Shown one piece after another: positions 40,409 through 48,906 of a stretch of DNA of 52,267 nt. Each line of letters begins with the position of its first letter. The stretch's first letter is position 1. Location: NCBI GenBank assembly GCA_003150355.1, contig QAMJ01000015.1:103842-156108 (forward strand). Direction: 5' to 3'. The stretch comes from Clostridiales bacterium. GTDB taxonomy: Bacteria; Bacillota; Clostridia; Oscillospirales; Oscillospiraceae. A program made the translations under genes and the position numbers. The notes below the pieces were generated by a model. The model did not search any database, was not told where the DNA came from, and saw nothing but the letters and a program-made list of their open reading frames with translations.

Positions 40409-41278
40409 TTACCATTTACGAAAGCTTTTTATAAATTCGGCCTCCTGCGCGGTCACTCCGTGACCTGCGGCAGTGCAGATACATATTGAGAATTCCCATA
40501 CGTGCAGTCTATCAGGAACTATCCTCAGACCGGGCAAATCTGCCGGACGTTCCCCCGCATATATCCCTATGCCGACATTTTCGCGGCACAGCTTCATCAT
40601 CAGCTCTGTATCTGAAACAGTCACATTTATATTGGGAAAGAAGCCCGCCTTGCGGCAGCGTTCAAGAAAGCTCGCGCGGCCCTTTCCATCATCCCCCATT
40701 CCTATAAAACAGTCGTTTTTGAGCTGGCGCAGATCGATCGATGCCTCACCGGCAAGCGGATGGTCCTCACTGAGCATGAAATACAGATTCATATTATGCG
40801 TATGCTGTATTTTCAATTTTTTATCGTCTATTGGTACAACGCAGAACCCGATATCAATATCTCCCCGGATCAGCGCCTCATCTACCTCTGTGTCCGTATA
40901 TTCTTTGATAGCGATTTTCACGTCCGGATGACTTTTCAGATAAGTCTCAACTATTTTTGCCGGGAAGAAATTCGCGATCCCGTTAGGAAATCCGAGCGTG
41001 ATGCTGTTTTTATCGCGGTTCTTTTCAGCATTTATCTCCGTGAGAACTTTAGTGTAGCCGCGCACAAGCTCCTCCGCATAACGCAGCAGTATGACGCCGT
41101 AATTCGTCAGCGAGATCGAAGAGTTCGTGCGCAGGAACAGAGGTGCTCCCAGCTCATCCTCCAGGGTCTTGATGCTTTTGCTCACGCCCTGCTGGCTGAT
41201 ATACAGATTGCTTGCCGCCTTGGTAAAGCTCATCTGCTCACAAACTTCCACAAATGTCTCAAGCTGTCTGAAATCCAC
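40409..41278 (-). CDS. LysR-family transcriptional regulator
   Basis: A 289-residue regulator with the N-terminal winged helix-turn-helix (MDFRQLETFVEVCEQ, then SFTKAASNLYISQQGVSKSI near residues 17-36) and a C-terminal periplasmic-binding-like effector domain (residues 90-285). It starts with GTG at 41278 after AGGAGGAAGG. It lies directly upstream of the OYE/MFS operon in the same direction, separated by two hairpins and an operator-like region, so it most likely controls that operon in response to the reductase substrate or a related ligand. Confidence 0.9.
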   Translation of the reverse strand: MDFRQLETFVEVCEQMSFTKAASNLYISQQGVSKSIKTLEDELGAPLFLRTNSSISLTNYGVILLRYAEELVRGYTKVLTEINAEKNRDKNSITLGFPNGIANFFPAKIVETYLKSHPDVKIAIKEYTDTEVDEALIRGDIDIGFCVVPIDDKKLKIQHTHNMNLYFMLSEDHPLAGEASIDLRQLKNDCFIGMGDDGKGRASFLERCRKAGFFPNINVTVSDTELMMKLCRENVGIGIYAGERPADLPGLRIVPDRLHVWEFSICICTAAGHGVTAQEAEFIKSFRKW

Positions 41279-41407
41279 GGGTCCTTCCTCCTTGACGGTT
41301 ACTGCGTCATCATTGTCATAATTATAGCATGTGTTTTATTTCAATGCAACACCGGGCTCTCAGGCCGCCTCCGTACCTGCGCTGCTTGTACTGAGCCTTT
41401 TGGATAT

Positions 41408-41447
41408 AGAAAAATCCCGGATGAATTCCTTTCGGTGTCATCCGGGA
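41408..41447 (-). terminator. Terminator of tRNA-Thr
   Basis: On the - strand TCCCGGATGA (41447-41438) and TCATCCGGGA (41424-41415) form a 10-bp stem, followed by TTTTTCTATAT. Confidence 0.88.
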
Positions 41448-41454
41448 CTCTACA

Positions 41455-41530
41455 TGGAGCTGGTAATGTGACTCGAACACACGACCTGCTGATTACGAAT
41501 CAGCTGCTCTACCGACTGAGCTATACCAGC
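41455..41530 (-). tRNA. tRNA-Thr, anticodon CGT
   Basis: A complete cloverleaf of 76 nt including an encoded CCA. The acceptor stem is GCTGGTA/TACCAGC with discriminator T, the D stem GCTC/GAGC, the anticodon stem GCTGA/TCAGC with loop TTCGTAA, and the T arm carries TTCGAGT. The anticodon CGT reads ACG (Thr). It has its own promoter and terminator. Confidence 0.95.
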
Positions 41531-41547
41531 AATTAATTAGCTTAGTA

Positions 41548-41576
41548 ATAATAGCAAAAACGCGCGTACTTGTCAA
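41548..41576 (-). promoter_or_regulatory. Promoter of tRNA-Thr
   Basis: On the - strand TTGACA (41576-41571), a 17-bp spacer and TATTAT (41553-41548), about 17 nt ahead of the mature tRNA. Confidence 0.85.
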
Positions 41577-42021
41577 GGGAAAAAAGCTGCTGCCTGCCGC
41601 CCCAAAAGCGGCTTTCACTGTTTGTTACCATGTGTGCGTCGGCTCCGGCAACGTCGATATAACCATTTGTATAATTCTGTAAATATGTGATGTCAAGCAG
41701 CATTCCAAGGCCAAGCAAGTTTGAAAGTGTGCAGTCCTAAAATGCACTGTATTTCCAGCGTTTTTAGTTCGCTGCATGTTTGTGATTACACAGGTTTCAA
41801 AAAGTTACATAACTCCAGCAAATAAAAATTCTGCAAATAGTTATCAACATTTTCAACAGGCTTTTCAACACCTGTTAACACCTGCTGTCTCAAACCCTTG
41901 CAGAAATTTTGGCGATTTTTGTCGAAACCGCAAACGGGGTTCTGTTACGAAAAAGAAACAGTTTTTTGTTTACATAATGTAAGGCAACTCCGCGGATGGA
42001 AATGTTGTCCCGCAGAATATA
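41577..42021. other. 445-nt gap between the tRNA-Thr promoter and radC
   Basis: No gene is supported here. The gap holds small hairpins (GCCGC/GCGGC near 41598; CAGCG/CGCTG near 41756-41775), a cluster of DnaA-box-like words (separate entry) and the 13-bp palindrome TTACATAATGTAA at 41970-41982. A 68-codon open frame on the + strand (41776-41982) runs through these repeats, has no ribosome site and is not believed. Confidence 0.5.
41841..41880 (+). promoter_or_regulatory. Cluster of DnaA-box-like 9-mers
   Basis: TTATCAACA (41841-41849), TTTTCAACA (41850-41858) and TTTTCAACA (41862-41870) lie in tandem in the same orientation, followed by TGTTAACA (41873-41880). Each 9-mer differs from the DnaA consensus TTATCCACA by one or two bases. 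Confidence 0.4.
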
Positions 42022-42708
42022 TCAATACTTGAACAGGTGCATGACGCCTGAATCCGCGAGAGAAACGAACTCATCATTGGCGACGATTATATGATCCTCC
42101 AGCGTTATCCCAAGCAGACCGAGCGAACGGTACAGGGTTCTGGTAAAGTTATCGTCCTCTCTTGACGGCAGCGCAACGCCGTTCGGATGGTTGTGTGCAA
42201 TAATGACCGTAGTCGTCTTCACCTTCAGCGCCGTTTCGACCATGCGGCGTATATTCGCATCGACGCAGTTCACCACTCCCCTGCCCATCTCACGGCAGCA
42301 GATGACGGCGCGCTTATTGTCAAGGCAGAGCATCATAACGATCTCATCCTGCTCATTGAGAAAATACGGCAGAAGATAATTTCCGGCATCTGTGGAGTTT
42401 CTTATTATCTTTGTTTCCTTTGCCTTGGACACGTGTGCCTTTTTGACGATCTGCGGGACCATAAGTATCAGCGCCGCGGCGTTCTCGCCTATTCCGGGTA
42501 TGCTGGTAAGCTCCTGCATAGACGCCTGAAACACGCCGCTGAGGCTGCCGAAAGCATCCAGCAGCCTGTGTGCAAGCTCATTGGTATCGCGCCGCGGGAT
42601 CGCATAGCAAAGCAGCAGCTCCAAGGCGTTGAGCTCATTGAAGCTTTCCAGCCCGTGTTCTGCAAAACGCGCTCTGAGTCTTTCTCTGTGCCCGTCATGT
42701 ACACCCAT
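42022..42708 (-). CDS. radC: RadC-type JAB/MPN domain protein
   Basis: A 228-residue protein with an N-terminal helix-hairpin-helix (LTSIPGIGENAAALIL near residues 65-80) and a C-terminal JAMM metalloprotease-like domain. The metal motif HNHPNGVALPSREDD is complete near 177-191. The family is named DNA repair protein RadC, but the repair role has been questioned and the reaction is unknown. It is the last gene of the uvrB-polA-rimI-tsaD-radC run, 26 nt after tsaD. Confidence 0.93.
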   Translation of the reverse strand: MGVHDGHRERLRARFAEHGLESFNELNALELLLCYAIPRRDTNELAHRLLDAFGSLSGVFQASMQELTSIPGIGENAAALILMVPQIVKKAHVSKAKETKIIRNSTDAGNYLLPYFLNEQDEIVMMLCLDNKRAVICCREMGRGVVNCVDANIRRMVETALKVKTTTVIIAHNHPNGVALPSREDDNFTRTLYRSLGLLGITLEDHIIVANDEFVSLADSGVMHLFKY

Positions 42709-42734
42709 AATAAAACTCCCGGCAGTTGTTTATG

Positions 42735-43736
42735 TCAAATGTCCATTGTCGCGTATGCGTTGAGGTCGCTGCCCGCTGTGTGCCCGGCCAGATACTCATA
42801 ATATCCCTGCGCGCCGATCATTGCGCCGTTGTCGCCGCAGAGCCTGAGCGGCGGCACATACAGACTGCAACCGGCTTTCTCCGCCGCGGCGGTAAAGTCG
42901 GCTCTTATTCTCGAGTTTGCCGCAACGCCGCCGGCGACGACTATCTTTTTGTAGCCCAGCTCCTTTGCGGCCATCATCGTTCTGGGGACAAGACTGTCGC
43001 TCACGGCCTTGGTGAACGAAGCGGCAAGTGCGGCGCGGTCAATCTCCTCGCCTTTCTGCTGCGCATTATGTACAAGGTTTATGACTGCCGTCTTAAGTCC
43101 CGAAAAGCTCATGTCATAAGGGTTCCCATCAACATGCGCGATTGGGAAGGAATAACGGCTGTCGTCCCCGCCCTTTGAAAGATCGTCTATGGGCTTGCCG
43201 CCGGGGTACGGCAGGCCGAGCACACGTGCGGTCTTGTCGAAGCATTCGCCCGCTGCGTCGTCTCTTGTACAGCCGATGATCTTCATGTCGGTATAGCCGC
43301 GCACGTCTACAAGCAGAGTGTTGCCTCCGGATATCGCAAGACAGAGAAACGGCGGCTCAAGCTCCGGGTACGCAAGGTAGTTTGCGGCAATGTGGCCTCT
43401 TATGTGGTGTACGGGTATAAGCGGCTTATTGAGCGCGAGCGCGCACGACTTTGCAAAGTTCACGCCCACGAGCACCGCTCCTATGAGCCCCGGCGCATAC
43501 GACACAGCAACAGCGTCGATATCCTTTTTCTCTATCCCAGCCGCCTTGATGGCGCGCTCGGAGAGAATGGATATCGCCTCTATATGGCAGCGCGATGCTA
43601 TCTCCGGCACGACCCCGCCGTAAACGGCATGGAGCGAAGCCTGAGACAGGATCTGATCCGTCAGTATCTTTCTGCCGTCCTCTACAACGGCGACTGCGGT
43701 CTCATCGCAGGTCGATTCAAAAGCAAGTATCTTCAA
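42735..43736 (-). CDS. tsaD: tRNA threonylcarbamoyladenosine biosynthesis protein TsaD
   Basis: Transfers the threonylcarbamoyl group to A37 of ANN-reading tRNAs together with TsaB and TsaE; 333 residues. The ASKHA fold begins ILAFESTCDETAVAVV. The metal-binding His pair is in HHIRGHIAANYL near residues 109-120, and GGNTLLVDV, DDAAGECFDK and the later VVAGGVAANSRIR (near 269-281) are typical. It lies 10 nt after rimI; tsaB and tsaE are not in the window. Confidence 0.97.
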   Translation of the reverse strand: MKILAFESTCDETAVAVVEDGRKILTDQILSQASLHAVYGGVVPEIASRCHIEAISILSERAIKAAGIEKKDIDAVAVSYAPGLIGAVLVGVNFAKSCALALNKPLIPVHHIRGHIAANYLAYPELEPPFLCLAISGGNTLLVDVRGYTDMKIIGCTRDDAAGECFDKTARVLGLPYPGGKPIDDLSKGGDDSRYSFPIAHVDGNPYDMSFSGLKTAVINLVHNAQQKGEEIDRAALAASFTKAVSDSLVPRTMMAAKELGYKKIVVAGGVAANSRIRADFTAAAEKAGCSLYVPPLRLCGDNGAMIGAQGYYEYLAGHTAGSDLNAYATMDI

Positions 43737-43746
43737 ATCATACGCC

Positions 43747-44190
43747 TCATTTCAAATAGCAAGTCATTAACACGGCGTCCTCCTTAGGGGCGTCGTAATA
43801 GTTTTTTCTTTTTCCGACAGGGTGAAAGCCGTGCTTGGCATAGAGCGCGATTGCAGGAGCGTTGCTCTCCCGCACTTCGAGCGTCAGGAACGCAAGCTCA
43901 AGCTCTGCGGCCTTTGCCGCGAGCACGTCTATAAGCGCGTCGCCTATCCCCTGCCGTCTGGCATCAGGATGCACCGCGACGTTGGAGATGTAGCCCTCAT
44001 CCAGCACATACATGAGTCCTACATAACCCAGTACCCTGCTGCCATCCACCGCGGCAATGAACTCATGCTGCTCATCGCGCATCTGGCTTTTCAGCTGCTC
44101 CGCGGTCCACGGACGCGAAAAGCAATCGCGCTCGATCTCTTCGATCTGCCGGATGTGCTCCGCGCTCACGTCAACGATCCTGAACTCCAT
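43747..44190 (-). CDS. rimI: Ribosomal protein S18 alanine N-acetyltransferase
   Basis: A 147-residue GNAT acetyltransferase. The acetyl-CoA loop is DARRQGIGDALID near residues 75-87, preceded by YISNVAVHP, and RESNAPAIALYAKHGF near 108-123 completes the fold. RimI is the usual GNAT beside tsaD. Its start overlaps the polA stop codon by one base (TGATG), so translation is coupled. Confidence 0.9.
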   Translation of the reverse strand: MEFRIVDVSAEHIRQIEEIERDCFSRPWTAEQLKSQMRDEQHEFIAAVDGSRVLGYVGLMYVLDEGYISNVAVHPDARRQGIGDALIDVLAAKAAELELAFLTLEVRESNAPAIALYAKHGFHPVGKRKNYYDAPKEDAVLMTCYLK

Positions 44191-46751
44191 CAGTGCGCCT
44201 CCGCCCAGCTGTGTCCGATATGCGCATCGACCGTGAGCGGGACAGACAGTGCCGCCGCGTTTTCCATCTCGCGCGTCAGGATCTCTTTAACTCTTTCTGC
44301 CTCGCTGTCCGGGCACTCCACGATAAGCTCGTCATGCACCTGAAGGATGAGCTTCGCTTCAAGTCCCTCCTCCGCAAGACGCCGGTGGACGTTGACCATA
44401 GCGATTTTGATAATATCCGCAGCAGTGCCCTGTATGGGCATGTTCAGCGCCACGCGCTCGCCGAAAGAGCGTACATTGAAATTGGAGCTTTTAAGCTCCG
44501 GCAGATATCTGCGGCGCGAGAACAGCGTATCGACATATCCGTCCGCCTTGGCCTTTTCCACGATGCTCTTCATATAATCGCGCACGCCGTGGTATTTGTC
44601 AAGATAGGCATCCATGTACGCCTTCGCTTCGCTGGGATATACTCCGATGTCCTGTGCCAGAGAAAACGCCGATATTCCGTATACTATCCCGAAGTTTACC
44701 GCCTTTGCCCTGCTGCGCAGAGCGGGCGTCACCTCGTCCAGCGGAACTCCGAACACCCGTGATGCCGTCACGGTGTGGAAATCCTCACCGCTCAGGAATG
44801 CCTCCTGCATCGCCGTGTCACCGGATATGTGCGCCAGCAGCCGCAGCTCGATCTGGCTGTAGTCCGCATCCACCAGCACCTTTCCGGGCGACGCGACGAA
44901 CATTTTTCTTATCTGCGCGCCAAGTTTCCTGCGCACCGGTATGTTCTGAAGATTTGGTTCGGTCGATGAGAGTCTGCCAGTCGCCGTGACGGTCATCTGG
45001 AAGTTTGTGTGTATCCTGCCGTCCGGTGCTATCACTTTCAGCAGGCCGTCGGCATAGGTGGATTTGAGTTTTGTCAGCATACGGTATTCCAGTATCTCGC
45101 CGATTATCGGGTGCTTGTCCCGAAGCTTCTCCAAAACATCCGCATTGGTGCTCCACCCGGATTTTGTCTTTTTCCCTGATGGCAGCATAAGCTCCTCGAA
45201 GAGGACTTCACCAAGCTGTTTCGGCGAATTGATATTGAACTCGTGTCCGGCGTGTGCCCATATCCCGGCCTGCAGCTGCGCAATGCCGTCGTTCAGGCTC
45301 TCGCCGAAATCATACAGTGCCTTGCGGTCCACGTAAAAACCGGAGACTTCCATATCCGCAAGTACTCTGCACAGCGGCAGCTCGACCTCGTAATACAGCT
45401 TTGCCATGCCGAGCTCATCCAGCTCTGAACCAAGGACTGAGTGCAGCTCAAATATCGCCTGCGCGCCGTCAAGCTCACGGCTCAGATATTTCGCGCTTAT
45501 CCTCGGCAGCGAGTAGTCCCCATCGTTTGCATCGAGTAAATATGCCGCAAGCGCCGTGTCAAACTCAAAGCCCTCGACCGGAAGATCATCCTTTATAAGC
45601 AGACCCATCAGGTCTTTTATGTTGTGGCCAAGCTTTTTGACCTCAGTGGAAAACACGACACGCAGCAGCTCGTTGTACTTTTCACCGGCGACGCTCCATT
45701 GCGCGCGGTATACTGTCTCCCCGTCACAGATCTCAACAGCGTCGAGGCCATCGGTCGGTACGACCGCTATATGCTCCGCTCTTTTGACTGCCGCAATGAG
45801 CGCGTCCATTCCGGCTTCATCCGAGATGACCTGCTCTGTGAGCTTCTTTGACGCTTCAGCCTCAGCCGGAGCTGTCTCAGACTCGGTAAGCCCCCATTTG
45901 TCAATGAAGCGTTTGAACCCGAGCCGCTTCATTACGCCGTAAAGCTCCGGAGTATAGCTGTTGTTCCAGATGTTCTCCTCGGGGCAGAAGTGCAGCGGCA
46001 CGTCGCGTACAATAGTCGCGAGCCAATATGACTGCCGTGCGCTCGCTTCACCCTCTGTGAGCTTTTTGCGCACGCCGTCCTTTATGTCGAGTGCGGCAAG
46101 CGACGAATATATCTTGTCCACCGTGCCGTACCTTCTCACAAGGTCGAGTGCGGTCTTTTCACCAATGCCGGGTACACCCGGAATATTGTCCGAGCTGTCC
46201 CCCATCAGCGCTTTCAGGTCGACCATCTGCGCCGGGGCAAAGCCGTATTCCGCGCGGAAGCTTTCGGGAGTATAGAGTATCGTCTCCGTCTGGCCCCTGA
46301 CGGTTTTCACGCTGCAGACCGACGTCGTCTCGCTCACGAGCTGCAAGCTGTCCTTGTCGCCTGTGACGACCACACAGTCCCATCCGCTTCTTTCGCACAC
46401 GGCGGCAGCCGTGCCGAGAATGTCGTCCGCCTCAAAGCCCTCTATCTCGTATCGGCGTATGCCCATCGCGTCAAGCGTCTCCTTGAGCAGCGGCATCTGT
46501 ACCGCGAGCTCCTCCGGCATCGGCTTGCGCTGTGCCTTATAAAAGTTGCAGGCCTTGTGACGGAAAGTCGGCGCCTTGAGGTCGAAGCTCACGCACACGG
46601 CCTCCGGCTTCTGCTCATCGAGCATACGCTGCAAAATTGCAAGGAAGCCGTACACTGCATTCGTCGGCGTCCCGTCCGGGGCGCTCAGCGGCCGCACACC
46701 GTAGAACGCGCGGTTGACAATGCTGTTGCCGTCAAGTATCATCAGTTTCAT
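44190..46751 (-). CDS. polA: DNA polymerase I
   Basis: Repair and gap-filling polymerase, 853 residues. The N-terminal 5'-3' exonuclease domain begins MKLMILDGNSIVNRAFYG and has DDILGTAA, VTGDKDSLQLV and GDSSDNIPGVPGIGEKTA. The middle 3'-5' exonuclease domain lacks the DxE proofreading motif (it reads VPTDGLDAVEI), so it should not proofread, as in many Gram-positives. Motif A of the polymerase is VDADYSQIELRLLAH, motif B RSRAKAVNFGIVYG and motif C QVHDELIVE. An in-frame ATG 12 nt upstream overlaps the uvrB stop; GAGGAAG supports the start at 46751. Confidence 0.96.
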   Translation of the reverse strand: MKLMILDGNSIVNRAFYGVRPLSAPDGTPTNAVYGFLAILQRMLDEQKPEAVCVSFDLKAPTFRHKACNFYKAQRKPMPEELAVQMPLLKETLDAMGIRRYEIEGFEADDILGTAAAVCERSGWDCVVVTGDKDSLQLVSETTSVCSVKTVRGQTETILYTPESFRAEYGFAPAQMVDLKALMGDSSDNIPGVPGIGEKTALDLVRRYGTVDKIYSSLAALDIKDGVRKKLTEGEASARQSYWLATIVRDVPLHFCPEENIWNNSYTPELYGVMKRLGFKRFIDKWGLTESETAPAEAEASKKLTEQVISDEAGMDALIAAVKRAEHIAVVPTDGLDAVEICDGETVYRAQWSVAGEKYNELLRVVFSTEVKKLGHNIKDLMGLLIKDDLPVEGFEFDTALAAYLLDANDGDYSLPRISAKYLSRELDGAQAIFELHSVLGSELDELGMAKLYYEVELPLCRVLADMEVSGFYVDRKALYDFGESLNDGIAQLQAGIWAHAGHEFNINSPKQLGEVLFEELMLPSGKKTKSGWSTNADVLEKLRDKHPIIGEILEYRMLTKLKSTYADGLLKVIAPDGRIHTNFQMTVTATGRLSSTEPNLQNIPVRRKLGAQIRKMFVASPGKVLVDADYSQIELRLLAHISGDTAMQEAFLSGEDFHTVTASRVFGVPLDEVTPALRSRAKAVNFGIVYGISAFSLAQDIGVYPSEAKAYMDAYLDKYHGVRDYMKSIVEKAKADGYVDTLFSRRRYLPELKSSNFNVRSFGERVALNMPIQGTAADIIKIAMVNVHRRLAEEGLEAKLILQVHDELIVECPDSEAERVKEILTREMENAAALSVPLTVDAHIGHSWAEAH

Positions 46752-46759
46752 TTGCTTCC

Positions 46760-48724
46760 TCATTTCTCCCCGCGCAGTCTGATTATCTCATCGCGCAGCT
46801 GGGCAGCGATCTCGTATTCCAGCATCGCGGCAGCCTTCTTCATCTTGTCCTCAAGCTGACTTATCAGTTCCCGTCTCTCGCGGTCGGTCATCTTGACGCC
46901 GTTTGCCTTGGAGGCCGTGACCGCGTCCGTGGATATCTCTATCAGGTCGCGTACACTCTTTACAATGGTTTTCGGTTCAATGCCGTGAAGCTTGTTATAA
47001 GCCATCTGCTTTTCGCGGCGGCGTGCGGTCTCGTCAATGCAGGCACGCATTGACGGTGTAATCGTGTCCGCGTACATTATGACCTTGCTGTCTGCGTTGC
47101 GCGCGGCGCGCCCGACCGTCTGGATAAGGCTCGTTTCGCTGCGCAGGAAGCCCTCCTTGTCGGCATCGAGTATGGCGACAAGCCCGACCTCCGGGATGTC
47201 CAGCCCCTCGCGCAGCAGGTTTATTCCGACGAGCACGTCAAACTCGCCGAGACGCAGGTCGCGTATGATCTCCATGCGCTCTATCGTGCCAATGTCATGG
47301 TGCATGTACCGGCAGCGTATGCCGGAGCCTGTGAGGTACGCGGAGAGATCCTCCGCCATCTTCTTTGTCAGCGTAGTCACCAGAGTGCGCTGACCCATGC
47401 GTATCTTCTCGTTTATTTCCCCCATCAGGTCGTCTATCTGTCCTTCTATGGGGCGCACGAATATCTCCGGGTCGAGCAGTCCTGTCGGGCGAATTATCTG
47501 CTCGACGATCTGTCCCGCGCGCTCGCGCTCATATTCTCCCGGCGTTGCCGAGACATAGACGCGCTGATGAATCCTTTCTGTGAACTCCTCAAACTTCAGC
47601 GGCCTGTTATCAAAGGCCGAAGGGAGCCGGAAGCCATAGTCAACGAGCGTTTCCTTTCTCGCTCTGTCGCCGCGGTACATCGCACGCACCTGCGGGAGCG
47701 TAACATGGCTCTCGTCAACAAACAGCAGGAAATCCTTCGGGAAATAATCCAGCAGCGTCAGCGGCGGGCTGCCCGGCGCGCGGTTCGATATCACGCGCGA
47801 ATAGTTCTCAATGCCTGAGCAGTAGCCCAGCTCCTGCATCATCTCTATGTCATAATCGGTGCGCTGCTTTATGCGCTGCGCCTCCAGCAGCTTACCGTTG
47901 TCCGTAAAATACTTGACGCGCTCATCGCACTCTGCCCTGATGCGGTCGATAGCCGCCGCCATCTTCTCTTTAGTCGTCACATAGTGGCTCGCGGGATATA
48001 TCGCGGCGTGGTTCAGGAAGCGCGTTGCCGCACCGGTGACAACGTTTATCTCGCTTATTCTGTCAATCTCGTCTCCGAAGAACTCAACACGGATTGCTTT
48101 ATCGTTGGAGTATGCCGGGAATATTTCGACCGTGTCCCCACGCACGCGGAACATATTGCGTCCAAACGCGATGTCGTTCCGCTCATAGCGTATCTCTATA
48201 AGCTTTCTGAGCAGCTCGTCAAAATCGCGCGTCTGCCCCGGGCGCAGTGAGATGACCATGTTCGCGTAGTCGATCGGGTCACCCAAGCCGTAAATGCAGG
48301 AGACCGACGCGACCACAATAACGTCCCGCCTTTCAAACAGGCTCGACGTCGCACTGTGACGCAGGCGCTCTATCTCGTCGTTTATGGAGCTGTCCTTTTC
48401 AATGAAGGTATCCGTGTGCGGAATATACGCCTCAGGCTGGTAATAGTCGTAATAGGAAACAAAATATTCGACCGCGTTCTCCGGGAAAAACTCCCGGAAC
48501 TCGCTGCACAGCTGAGCCGCAAGCGTCTTGTTGTGCGCTAAAACGAGCGTAGGCCGGTTGATACGGGCGATCACGTTGGCCATTGTAAAGGTCTTGCCCG
48601 AACCTGTGACGCCAAGCAGCACCTGCTCATCAAGGCCGTTCTCGATCCCGCTGACCAGTGAATCTATAGCCTCGGGCTGGTCGCCCATAGGCTTATATTG
48701 TGATACCAGTTTGAACCCGTCCAT
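46760..48724 (-). CDS. uvrB: Excinuclease ABC subunit B
   Basis: Damage-verification helicase of nucleotide excision repair, 654 residues. Walker A is GVTGSGKTFT near residues 37-46, the damage-probing beta hairpin has SYYDYYQPEAYIP near 90-102, and helicase motifs include FVDESHVTL and the VGRAARN motif VI. The C-terminal UVR domain (LISQLEDKMKKAAAMLEYE) contacts UvrC. The ATG at 48724 follows GCAGGAGCG; an 8-codon longer frame lacks support. It begins the five-gene run ending in radC. Confidence 0.97.
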   Translation of the reverse strand: MDGFKLVSQYKPMGDQPEAIDSLVSGIENGLDEQVLLGVTGSGKTFTMANVIARINRPTLVLAHNKTLAAQLCSEFREFFPENAVEYFVSYYDYYQPEAYIPHTDTFIEKDSSINDEIERLRHSATSSLFERRDVIVVASVSCIYGLGDPIDYANMVISLRPGQTRDFDELLRKLIEIRYERNDIAFGRNMFRVRGDTVEIFPAYSNDKAIRVEFFGDEIDRISEINVVTGAATRFLNHAAIYPASHYVTTKEKMAAAIDRIRAECDERVKYFTDNGKLLEAQRIKQRTDYDIEMMQELGYCSGIENYSRVISNRAPGSPPLTLLDYFPKDFLLFVDESHVTLPQVRAMYRGDRARKETLVDYGFRLPSAFDNRPLKFEEFTERIHQRVYVSATPGEYERERAGQIVEQIIRPTGLLDPEIFVRPIEGQIDDLMGEINEKIRMGQRTLVTTLTKKMAEDLSAYLTGSGIRCRYMHHDIGTIERMEIIRDLRLGEFDVLVGINLLREGLDIPEVGLVAILDADKEGFLRSETSLIQTVGRAARNADSKVIMYADTITPSMRACIDETARRREKQMAYNKLHGIEPKTIVKSVRDLIEISTDAVTASKANGVKMTDRERRELISQLEDKMKKAAAMLEYEIAAQLRDEIIRLRGEK

Positions 48725-48825
48725 AAACGCTCCTGCATATAAACTCAATCTAAGTTATTATATCACTCCCTCCCCGATTCCACAAGACAAAAGGATGTCT
48801 CAGCCTGTAAATACACGTATATGAG

Positions 48826-48866
48826 AACGGAGAAAGTCCGCAAATCAGGCCTTCTCCGTTTTTATT
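48826..48866 (+). terminator. Hairpin with + strand terminator polarity
   Basis: AACGGAGAA (48826-48834) and TTCTCCGTT (48852-48860), then TTTTATT on the + strand. Both flanking genes are on the - strand. It may end the SLH-protein transcript from the other side, where only TTCTCATAT follows, or stop antisense RNA. Confidence 0.6.
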
Positions 48867-48906
48867 ACTGGGTAAACACTCGTTCAATACCGTTCGTTTA
48901 CCATAT

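Noticed and set aside
41841..41880. Chromosomal origin of replication
   Set aside because: The DnaA-like words are few and imperfect, and no dnaA, dnaN, rpmH or similar origin genes are nearby.
41776..41982. 68-codon + strand frame near radC
   Set aside because: It has no ribosome site and is made largely of the DnaA-box-like repeats and a palindrome.
41970..41982. Second dif candidate (TTATGTAAAC on the - strand, equal to the B. subtilis right arm)
   Set aside because: Only one arm matches. The expected left arm position (CGCGGAGTTGC) has no similarity, and no dyad of the right spacing exists.
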